This document shows positions 7,714 through 14,570 of a DNA stretch of 34,891 bases, one piece after another. A program made the position numbers and the translations under genes. Position 1 is the first letter of the stretch, and each line of letters opens with the position of its first letter. The notes beneath the pieces were generated by a model. It searched no databases. It saw only the letters and a list, made by a program, of their open reading frames with translations, and had not been told where the DNA came from. The DNA is taken from the NCBI GenBank assembly GCA_027624865.1, contig JAQBTT010000004.1:1-34891 (forward strand), given 5' to 3'. This DNA is from a bacterium (GTDB lineage Bacteria > Patescibacteriota > Minisyncoccia > Minisyncoccales > UBA10102).

Positions 7714-10356
7714 TTAGTAAGAAACAAGGTTTAACAATCTTCCCTTCACAAACACTACGTTCTTTGGTTTTTTTGTAGGGAACCATTTTTGTATCTTCTC
7801 TTGCGCCAAAGCCAAAGCAACAGCCTCCTTCTCTTTGATACCAGGGGAAACTTCCACAACATCTCTTACTTTTCCATTTACCTGAATCACCAGACGAACA
7901 ACTTTTTCTTCCAATGCCTTTGGATCATACTCTGGCCAAGGCTGATTATGTACACTCCCCTCATTACCAAGCTTTTCCCAGAGCTCTTCTGTTAAATGGG
8001 GAGCAAAGGGCGAAAGAAGAATCAACAATGCATTAAATTGATCGAGTGTCACTGTCTTTTTTGAAAACTCATTTGAGTACTCCATGAGCGCTGCAATAGC
8101 AGTGTTATAACGAAGACCTTCCAAATCCTCAGTCACCTTCTTTATAGTTCGATGCCTTACCGCCTCAATTTCAACCCCTTGCGCCAAAACTCCACTACTA
8201 CGTAGTAGCAAAGTTTCCGCCCTCTTCTGTAATTGAGCATTTTCAGCAAAAGACCAAAGCCGGTTGAAGAATCTAGAAATACCAACAATCCCTTTATCTG
8301 ACCAGTCTCCACCTTCGCCGAGAGGACCAATAAACATTAAGTATGTTCGCACTGTATCTGCACCGTACTTTACAAAGTATTCATCTGGATTGACTACGTT
8401 CCCCTTGGACTTGGACATCTTGGCTCCCTCCTTAGTAATTAACCCATGGGCACGAAACTTTTTAAAAGGCTCTTCAAACTCAATATGCCCCATGTCTTTG
8501 AGCGCCATAGTGATGAATCTAGTGTAGAGAAGATGGAGCACTGCATGTTCATGCCCCCCAATGTACATATCTAAGGGAAGCCACCGCCGTGTAATCTGCT
8601 GATTCCACGGAATTTCTAATTTCGAATTTCTAATTTCTAAAACTGAATTCTTGGCCTCTACTGACGGATATCTTAAAAAATACCATGCTGAATCCAAGAA
8701 TGTATCTGAAACATCTGTCTCTCTCTTTGCTGGTCCTTTACATTCAGGGCATGTAGTTTCAACGAAGCTAGCAACCGAGGCTAATGGGGACTTCCCAGTT
8801 CCAGAAGGTCTGAAATCTTCAACATCAGGCAACAATACTGGAAGATCTTTTTCTTTGACAGGAACAATCATATGCTCTTTTCCCTCAATAATCGTATAAT
8901 CATGTCCTACGATTAAATTTCGGATTCCGGATTTCGGATTTCGGATTTCCCAGCATTTACGACAGTAAATGATGGGTATGGGAGGACCCCAGTATCGCTG
9001 GCGAGAGATGAGCCAGTCACGAAGATGATACTGCGTCTTGGGTTCTGCAAGTCCTTTTCTAATTACATATTTGATCACTTCTTGCCTTGCGTCACCAGCA
9101 CGTTTCCCAGAAAATTCATTGGGCTCCGCAAGATAACCATTGAGCATATCCGTATAGCACTCTTCGAGTTTCTCTACCCTTACCTTCTGCTCTTTATCTT
9201 TAGGAAACAATACAGGTTTCAATCGAATTCCATACTTTTTCGCAAAGGCAAAATCTCTCTCATCATGAGCAGAGCATTTTACGATACCTGTCCCATACTC
9301 CTTAATCGCATAGCTTGCAACCCAAATAGGTAAATCACCATTACCAACGGGATCAACTATATATCTCCCAGTAAAAATACCTTCGAATTTTTTTTCTTCT
9401 ACATAACCTTCTTTCTCGCGATTTTCGACTATCTTCTGGGAAAAACTCAAAATCTCTTTTTTATTTGGTACATCTTCAATCAAGGTCTCGAGTAACGGAT
9501 GGTCTGGGGCAATAACTACGAACGTGTCAGCCTGAAAAGCCTCAAAATGAGCCGAAAATGTTTGAATGTGAAGCTTTGAATTCTTAACAGGAGCAGTAAA
9601 GACAAGGCCTTCACTTTTACCAATCCAGTTTCTCTGCGCAATCTTTGTCTTCTCGGTCCAATCAATCCATTCTAAGTTTTTAAGTAAACGCTCTGCGTAC
9701 TTAGTAATACCAAAAAACCATTGCTCAAGCTCCTTTTGGATTACCTCAGAATTGCACCGCTCGCACTTTCCGTCAATAACTTGCTCATTAGCCAACACGG
9801 TCTTGCAAGAAGGGCACCACTCAACAGGAGCTTCTTTTTTATATGCAAGCCCTGCTTTGTATAATTGCAAAAAAAGCCACTGAGTCCACTTGTAGTACTC
9901 TGGTTCTGAAGTAGTTACACTATGCTCCCAATCAAAAAGACCTCCCAAGTGCTTAAGCTGCAAAGTAAAATTTTTAATATTCTTTGCAGTTTGTTCCTTG
10001 GGATGAGTTCCCTGCTTTATAGCAAAGTTTTCAGAATGGATACCAAAAGAATCAAACCCCATTGGTTCAAATACATCATTTCCTCGCATTCGCGCAAAGC
10101 GTCCATGAATATCAGAGCCGACAAAAGCATAGACGTTCCCCACATGTAATCCTTCGGCTGAAGGATACGGAAACATCATTAAGTTATAGTAAGGCTTTTT
10201 GGCCTTGGCCAAATCAACCTTCCAAGTCTTCTGACGTTCCCATTTAGTGCGCCACTTCTTTTCTATCTGTTGATGGTTATATCTATCCATTTTGCCCCTG
10301 CCCTCCGTAGCTTTATGCGAAGGAGGGTCTATTTTTTGATGATCGTAGCGCTCCAT
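7714..10356 (-). CDS. leuS: Leucyl-tRNA synthetase
   Basis: MFPYPSAEGLHVGN, KMSKSKGNVVNPD, FLDSAWYFLRYPS, YIGGHEHAVLHLLYTRF. Start may be the second Met at 10290. Confidence 0.97.
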   Translation of the reverse strand: MERYDHQKIDPPSHKATEGRGKMDRYNHQQIEKKWRTKWERQKTWKVDLAKAKKPYYNLMMFPYPSAEGLHVGNVYAFVGSDIHGRFARMRGNDVFEPMGFDSFGIHSENFAIKQGTHPKEQTAKNIKNFTLQLKHLGGLFDWEHSVTTSEPEYYKWTQWLFLQLYKAGLAYKKEAPVEWCPSCKTVLANEQVIDGKCERCNSEVIQKELEQWFFGITKYAERLLKNLEWIDWTEKTKIAQRNWIGKSEGLVFTAPVKNSKLHIQTFSAHFEAFQADTFVVIAPDHPLLETLIEDVPNKKEILSFSQKIVENREKEGYVEEKKFEGIFTGRYIVDPVGNGDLPIWVASYAIKEYGTGIVKCSAHDERDFAFAKKYGIRLKPVLFPKDKEQKVRVEKLEECYTDMLNGYLAEPNEFSGKRAGDARQEVIKYVIRKGLAEPKTQYHLRDWLISRQRYWGPPIPIIYCRKCWEIRNPKSGIRNLIVGHDYTIIEGKEHMIVPVKEKDLPVLLPDVEDFRPSGTGKSPLASVASFVETTCPECKGPAKRETDVSDTFLDSAWYFLRYPSVEAKNSVLEIRNSKLEIPWNQQITRRWLPLDMYIGGHEHAVLHLLYTRFITMALKDMGHIEFEEPFKKFRAHGLITKEGAKMSKSKGNVVNPDEYFVKYGADTVRTYLMFIGPLGEGGDWSDKGIVGISRFFNRLWSFAENAQLQKRAETLLLRSSGVLAQGVEIEAVRHRTIKKVTEDLEGLRYNTAIAALMEYSNEFSKKTVTLDQFNALLILLSPFAPHLTEELWEKLGNEGSVHNQPWPEYDPKALEEKVVRLVIQVNGKVRDVVEVSPGIKEKEAVALALAQEKIQKWFPTKKPKNVVFVKGRLLNLVSY
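8187..8216. repeat. LLRSSGV-family palindrome in leuS
   Basis: AAACT cca CTACTACGTAGTAG caa AGTTT. Confidence 0.8.
8611..8638. repeat. 4 x 7-bp tandem repeat in leuS
   Basis: AATTTCT AATTTCG AATTTCT AATTTCT. Confidence 0.85.
8918..8945. repeat. 4 x 7-bp tandem repeat in leuS
   Basis: TTTCGGA TTCCGGA TTTCGGA TTTCGGA. Confidence 0.85.
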
Positions 10357-10423
10357 AATACACAGATTGTAGCCAATTTACCCCTATTTGTCCATCTAGC
10401 TTAATTTCATTACAAAATGAGGA

Positions 10424-10429
10424 TATAAT
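10424..10429 (+). promoter_or_regulatory. -10 box TATAAT directly upstream of mutY
   Basis: TATAAT ends 6 nt before the mutY ATG, implying a leaderless or near-leaderless mRNA. Confidence 0.5.
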
Positions 10430-10435
10430 AAGGAT

Positions 10436-11302
10436 ATGACCATACCAAAATTCCAAAAACTTATCCTAAATTGGAGTATGGAAAATAGAAGAGATATGCC
10501 TTGGCGCAATACTCACGATCCCTATAAAATCTTGGTGTCTGAAGTTATGTTGCAACAAACTCAAGTTGCAAGGGTTCTTTTAAAATACAAAGAATTTTTA
10601 AAAGAGTTTCCAACCTTACAATCACTTGCAAGGGCGTCAGATAAAAAACTTCTTTTTGTGTGGGCAGGTCTTGGGTATTGGAAACGCGCTCTCTCTTTAA
10701 AAAAGACTGCGCAAATAATAGCGCGGAACTACCAAGGGAAGTTCCCAAAAGAACCCACGCTTCTTACAAAGCTTCCTGGTATTGGTCCATATACCGCAGG
10801 AGCTGTTGCATGCTTTGCTTTTGGACATCAGGAAGCTTTCCTCGACACGAATATAAGAAGAGTCTATCTTTATTTCTTTTTTCCTCCTTCAACAAGCTCA
10901 GGACAAACAAGCAAAAAAGTTTCAGACAAAGAAATTCTGGCAATAGCTCAAAAAGCACTTATATCATTACCAAACCATGGTACGGTATTGATACAACCAA
11001 TCATTACTCCACGAGAATGGCACTATGCCCTTCTTGATTATGGCGCTGTAGCTTTAAAAGATAAGAGGATAAATAAGCAGAGCCAACACTACAAAAAACA
11101 AAGTAAATTCACAAACTCTTTTCGTTCATTTCGCGCTCAAGTACTCCACTTTCTTTTACAGGAGCCAAAACAAACTGCAACTATAAATAAAATTGAGAAA
11201 TTACTTACAAAAGTAAAGAGTCCTTACAAATCAAAAGAGATTCTTCTTGCGCTCACAAAAGATGGACTCGTAAAAAAGAAAGGTACCTCCTACTCCATTT
11301 AA
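10436..11302 (+). CDS. mutY: A/G-specific adenine glycosylase, apparently lacking the [4Fe-4S] cysteines
   Basis: PWRNTHDPYKILVSEVMLQQTQVARVL, LPGIGPYTAGAVACFAFGHQEAFLDTNIRRV. Confidence 0.92.
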   Translation: MTIPKFQKLILNWSMENRRDMPWRNTHDPYKILVSEVMLQQTQVARVLLKYKEFLKEFPTLQSLARASDKKLLFVWAGLGYWKRALSLKKTAQIIARNYQGKFPKEPTLLTKLPGIGPYTAGAVACFAFGHQEAFLDTNIRRVYLYFFFPPSTSSGQTSKKVSDKEILAIAQKALISLPNHGTVLIQPIITPREWHYALLDYGAVALKDKRINKQSQHYKKQSKFTNSFRSFRAQVLHFLLQEPKQTATINKIEKLLTKVKSPYKSKEILLALTKDGLVKKKGTSYSI

Positions 11303-11303
11303 T

Positions 11304-11347
11304 CCTCGCTCGGAGCGAGGTGTGAATAACTCGCTCCGAGCGAGTTA
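11304..11347. terminator. Twin palindromes between convergent mutY and tatD
   Basis: CCTCGCTcggAGCGAGG and TAACTCGCTCcGAGCGAGTTA; together they also form a 15-bp inverted repeat. Confidence 0.5.
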
Positions 11348-12244
11348 CAAACTAAAGAGAGATTTAGCGTTTGCGGTTGTAGTAGAAGCAACTTCTTCTA
11401 TGGAGATATTTTTGATGCGAGCTATTTCCTCTGCTACATACCGTATAAACAAAGGTTCATTTCTCTCTGTTTTTGCTTCAGGTGGCGCAAGGTAAGGAGA
11501 ATCAGTTTCCAAAACAATTCTATCCAACGGCAGTGATTCAATAATATCCTCTGGATTGGGGAGCGCAGGAACATCTTTTAGTATAAGGCCATTAAAGCCA
11601 AAAGAAAGTCCAAGATTATAAAACTGCTCTGCTTGCTTTAAGTCTCCTGTATAGCAATGCACTACTCCTTTCAATTTTCCCTTATGAGGTTTTAAAAACT
11701 CTAGTAAGTCCTCATGCGCCTTACGGCAATGAAGAATAATTGGTAAATCTAACTCCTTGGCAAGCTTTATGTGTTGCGCTAAGGTGCTTTTTTGTTTCAT
11801 TCGCTCCGCTTGCCTTTTCTCTTTACTCTTTGACTCATAGTAATAATCTAGCCCACATTCCCCTACGGCAACCACCTTGCTGGGCCGTTGCTTCCCCAGG
11901 GGAAGCAACGGCCCTTGCGCGAGGGCTTTGTATTTTGCATACGAAAATTCCTCTTCATTCGTTTCAAAGGTCATCCATTCTTCTTCTTTTACATTCTCTG
12001 ATTGTACCTCTTGCACATCAACTCTGCGCTTTTCTGAGAGATGAATGGGGTGCAGACCAATAGCAGCATACACTCCTTTTTCGTATTGCTCCGCAAGCTC
12101 CACAGCTCGCTTTGAGGCTGCATACTGGGTACCAGGCATTATAACCCAAGTATCTTCTTTGAGTGTGCGCTCCAATACTTTATCTGCATCATGCTTAAAG
12201 GCATTGAAGCTTACATGACCATGGGTATCTATATACATATCCAC
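11345..12244 (-). CDS. tatD: TatD family metal-dependent hydrolase
   Basis: MYIDTHGHVSF, VVAVGECGLDYYYE, LPIILHCRKAHEDLL, VLETDSPYLAPP. Confidence 0.93.
   Translation of the reverse strand: MDMYIDTHGHVSFNAFKHDADKVLERTLKEDTWVIMPGTQYAASKRAVELAEQYEKGVYAAIGLHPIHLSEKRRVDVQEVQSENVKEEEWMTFETNEEEFSYAKYKALAQGPLLPLGKQRPSKVVAVGECGLDYYYESKSKEKRQAERMKQKSTLAQHIKLAKELDLPIILHCRKAHEDLLEFLKPHKGKLKGVVHCYTGDLKQAEQFYNLGLSFGFNGLILKDVPALPNPEDIIESLPLDRIVLETDSPYLAPPEAKTERNEPLFIRYVAEEIARIKNISIEEVASTTTANAKSLFSL
11882..11914. repeat. 33-bp perfect palindrome in frame in tatD
   Basis: GGGCCGTTGCTTCCCC a GGGGAAGCAACGGCCC. Confidence 0.95.
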
Positions 12245-12271
12245 ATACTAGATATATTACAGAAAAAAGAA

Positions 12272-12302
12272 AAGGGGCCCCGCTTTGAACACAGCGAGGC
12301 CC
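12272..12302 (-). terminator. Rho-independent terminator for the 12337..12597 gene
   Basis: On minus: GGGCCTCGCT GTGTTCAA AGCGGGGCCC followed by CTTTTCTTTTTTC (one mismatch in stem). Confidence 0.65.
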
Positions 12303-12336
12303 TTGTTGAATAGGGGGGGCAACATCCCCTTTTTGA

Positions 12337-12597
12337 CTACGATGCTTGCTTTAGGTGTAGGTCAGCAGCTTTTACCAACACCCAGTCCGGAACATCCGCG
12401 GGCGGAGAAATCAATTTACGAATTTCTGCGCCCGCAGCTTTAATCCTTTCTTCCCCTGTACTTTCGGGTGTACCTTTGAGCCAGCGCATCAAGCACTCGC
12501 TTGGCACATTTACCCTTCCCAGAAGCACCACGGCGTCTTCAATCTGCCGTTGCTCCTCCGGAGAAATGGTAAGTTCGTCATCTTGTTTGGTGCGCAT
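12337..12597 (-). CDS. Hypothetical 86-aa protein downstream of an attenuator-like leader
   Basis: ORF preceded by GACAGGAGAGAG (SD) and bounded by a promoter/leader and a terminator. Confidence 0.6.
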   Translation of the reverse strand: MRTKQDDELTISPEEQRQIEDAVVLLGRVNVPSECLMRWLKGTPESTGEERIKAAGAEIRKLISPPADVPDWVLVKAADLHLKQAS

Positions 12598-12630
12598 CTC
12601 TCTCCTGTCAGACCCCTAATTTTGGTTTGC

Positions 12631-12665
12631 GGCCTGAAAAATAGAAATACTCCATTTTTCAAGCC
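12631..12665 (-). other. 12-bp hairpin between attenuator terminator and the 86-aa gene
   Basis: Minus: GGCTTGAAAAAT..ATTTTTCAGGCC (one G-U). Confidence 0.5.
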
Positions 12666-12675
12666 ACAAAAGAAG

Positions 12676-12699
12676 AAACCTCCCGACCTTGGGAGGTTT
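12676..12699 (-). terminator. Attenuator terminator hairpin (3:4)
   Basis: Minus: AAACCTCCC AAGGTC GGGAGGTTT then CTTCTTTTG. Confidence 0.65.
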
Positions 12700-12726
12700 C
12701 ACATATTTGCTTTTGGCTTTACTGTC

Positions 12727-12813
12727 TTATACCAGTTTCAATATGCGAAAACTCCCAACCTGCTTTAAGGCTGAAATAATAACCAACAATTTTCGCAAGC
12801 CAAAAGTATTCAT
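12727..12813 (-). CDS. Putative leader peptide MNTFGLRKLLVIISALKQVGSFRILKLV
   Basis: ORF begins 16 nt past the -10 box, overlaps helix regions 1 and 2, and ends upstream of the terminator. Confidence 0.55.
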   Translation of the reverse strand: MNTFGLRKLLVIISALKQVGSFRILKLV

Positions 12814-12828
12814 AATTTTACTTTACTT

Positions 12829-12857
12829 AATATATAAAAACCCAAGCCTTCTGTCAA
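12829..12857 (-). promoter_or_regulatory. Sigma70-type promoter TTGACA-17-TATATT
   Basis: Minus: TTGACA gaaggcttgggttttta TATATT. Confidence 0.75.
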
Positions 12858-12879
12858 GCATCTCTATACAAATAAAAGG

Positions 12880-12922
12880 AGGAAGGATGCATATTTGCCT
12901 AAACGACATTACATCCTTCCCC
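12880..12922 (-). terminator. Rho-independent terminator downstream of the aroG operon
   Basis: Minus: GGAAGGATG..CATCCTTCC followed by TCCTTTTATTTG. Confidence 0.6.
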
Positions 12923-12954
12923 TTTATCCCCCTATGATTTACCCAGCTAGATTC

Positions 12955-13260
12955 TCAGAAACCAGCCCAGGAGTCCCAAGATCTCATGCCAGATCTACGA
13001 ACCCTTTCCCTACAACGATCGCTTCTGGTTATCTGTCCCCTCCTTTGAAGTAGGCTATATGCTCCCCGTGAAGTGCGGATCTCTACACCATCGGGTAAAG
13101 ATTCCAATAAATCCGTTCGTGCTAAAACATATTTACACGCACGATTGAGAAGAGTAGCGATTGCCTCTTCTAGATCTTTGCACACAATTACCCTACGTGG
13201 AGGCGTGCTACCAAAAAAGCTATTAACTGGACCATCGTTTATGACGAAAAGAACTGCCAT
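12955..13260 (-). CDS. Hypothetical protein co-transcribed with the DAHP synthase (start at MAVLFVINDG)
   Basis: Internal ATG at 13260 preceded by GCAGGAGGAAAAGTG (SD); longer frame overlaps the DAHP synthase. Confidence 0.55.
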   Translation of the reverse strand: MAVLFVINDGPVNSFFGSTPPRRVIVCKDLEEAIATLLNRACKYVLARTDLLESLPDGVEIRTSRGAYSLLQRRGQITRSDRCRERVRRSGMRSWDSWAGF

Positions 13261-13286
13261 CACTTTTCCTCCTGCAACTTTAGATA

Positions 13287-14318
13287 CTAGACTTGCCTTA
13301 AAAGCTCTGCAGTCTGCTCCCATCCGATGCAAGCATCGGTAATAGAAACTCCATAGCGAAGATTTTCCGGTCCCTCCTTCAAGGATTGATTACCCTCAGA
13401 CAGATGACTCTCAATCATCATGCCTACTACCCCACGAGAACGCTGCTCCAAAGCGCTGCGGAATACTGCAGGTTGCCTGCTGTGATCCTTCCCACTATTG
13501 TCGTGAGAACAATCTATAAGAAGGCGCTCTGGAAATTTTGCCTTTGCCAGCATTTCACACGCACTAGCAACAGAGTCACTGCCATAGTTTGGTCCCTGTT
13601 CACCTCCCCGAAGAATGAGATGGACTCCCAAATTCCCCTTAGTATGAGTTTGTGCAACTCTACCCTCAACGTCCATGCCCAAAAAGACGTGAGGATTACT
13701 GGCAGCAATCATACCATTAACACCAATTTGAATACTGTGCTTTGTTCCTCCAGTACCATTTTTAAACCCCACAGGCATGGAAAGTCCAGATGCCAGTTCA
13801 CGATGAGTCTGACTCTCTGTGGTTCTTGCTCCAATAGCTCCCCACGACACTAAATCGGCAAGGTACTGAGGAGTGATAGGATCTAACCACTCGGTTCCAG
13901 ATGGAAGACCAAGACGCGCAACCTCCAAAAGAAATTGACGTGCACGCCCTAAACCCTCAGAAGGATTCATGACTCCATCCAGATTGGGCTCATTGATAAG
14001 TCCTTTCCACCCAACGGTGGTGCGCGGCTTTTCAAAATAGACGCGCATTACGATAAACAAACGCTCTTGCAACTCATGGCTAAGCGCAACAAGACGTCGC
14101 GCATACTCAAGCCCAGCCTTCTCGTCGTGAATGGAACAAGGTCCCACGATTACAAGTAGTCGCGTATCGCCCCCAGATAGAATCGTCTTGATTTGCTGTC
14201 GCCACCCTATGACATCCTCCCTTATTCCTTTAGTGACAGGGGACCTCTCAAGATACACTTGAGGCGGATCAAGCGGTACCAAGCTATGAATGTTTTGGTC
14301 ATGAAGCTCTTCTGGCAT
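13287..14318 (-). CDS. aroG: 3-deoxy-7-phosphoheptulonate synthase, class I (AroF/G/H type)
   Basis: LLVIVGPCSIHDEKAGLEYARRL, MRVYFEKPRTTVGWKGLINEPNLD, GARTTESQTHRELASGLSMPVGFKNGTGG, LLIDCSHDNSGKDHSRQP. Confidence 0.95.
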   Translation of the reverse strand: MPEELHDQNIHSLVPLDPPQVYLERSPVTKGIREDVIGWRQQIKTILSGGDTRLLVIVGPCSIHDEKAGLEYARRLVALSHELQERLFIVMRVYFEKPRTTVGWKGLINEPNLDGVMNPSEGLGRARQFLLEVARLGLPSGTEWLDPITPQYLADLVSWGAIGARTTESQTHRELASGLSMPVGFKNGTGGTKHSIQIGVNGMIAASNPHVFLGMDVEGRVAQTHTKGNLGVHLILRGGEQGPNYGSDSVASACEMLAKAKFPERLLIDCSHDNSGKDHSRQPAVFRSALEQRSRGVVGMMIESHLSEGNQSLKEGPENLRYGVSITDACIGWEQTAELLRQV

Positions 14319-14349
14319 AAAACCCCTTATTCATTTGTTAAATTGCTAC

Positions 14350-14383
14350 CCAGAGAATTGAAGATTACTTCGATTTTCTCTGG
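14350..14383 (-). other. Hairpin in the DAHP synthase 5' UTR, upstream of the SD
   Basis: Minus: CCAGAGAA aatc GAAG taat CTTC aa TTCTCTGG. Confidence 0.5.
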
Positions 14384-14433
14384 TGAGGATCTCCAAAAAA
14401 CTTTTGGGAATCTTCATCAAAAAACATCTACAC

Positions 14434-14463
14434 AAAAAAACCAGCCCTCTTGCGAAGGGCTGG
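14434..14463 (-). terminator. Attenuator terminator (3:4) of the DAHP synthase leader
   Basis: Minus: CCAGCCCT TCGCAAG AGGGCTGG TTTTTTT. Confidence 0.85.
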
Positions 14464-14486
14464 AATGAAGTCAAAAGTATCTTATA

Positions 14487-14561
14487 CTACAAACTCTCCA
14501 AGCTCTTCGCTGGGTTGATAAACATAAAGTAAAAGAAATATGTAGAAGCTTGCTTTGTCAT
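14487..14561 (-). CDS. Leader peptide MTKQASTYFFYFMFINPAKSLESL (Phe/Tyr-rich attenuator peptide)
   Basis: ATG 10 nt after the -10 box; codons TAT TTC TTT TAC TTT ATG TTT; stop upstream of the terminator; overlaps helix regions 1 and 2. Confidence 0.8.
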   Translation of the reverse strand: MTKQASTYFFYFMFINPAKSLESL

Positions 14562-14570
14562 TGTGGCTAA

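Noticed and set aside
8611-8945. The leuS heptamer arrays as assembly artefacts or frameshifts
   Set aside because: The reading frame continues through both arrays with conserved LeuRS motifs on both sides.
13386-13853. 155-aa plus-strand ORF
   Set aside because: Antisense shadow of the DAHP synthase.
14487-14561. Leader ORF as a chance AT-rich Phe/Tyr stretch
   Set aside because: Not dismissed: position between consensus promoter and U7 terminator plus the long 2:3 antiterminator pairing makes chance a poor explanation; retained as a main finding.
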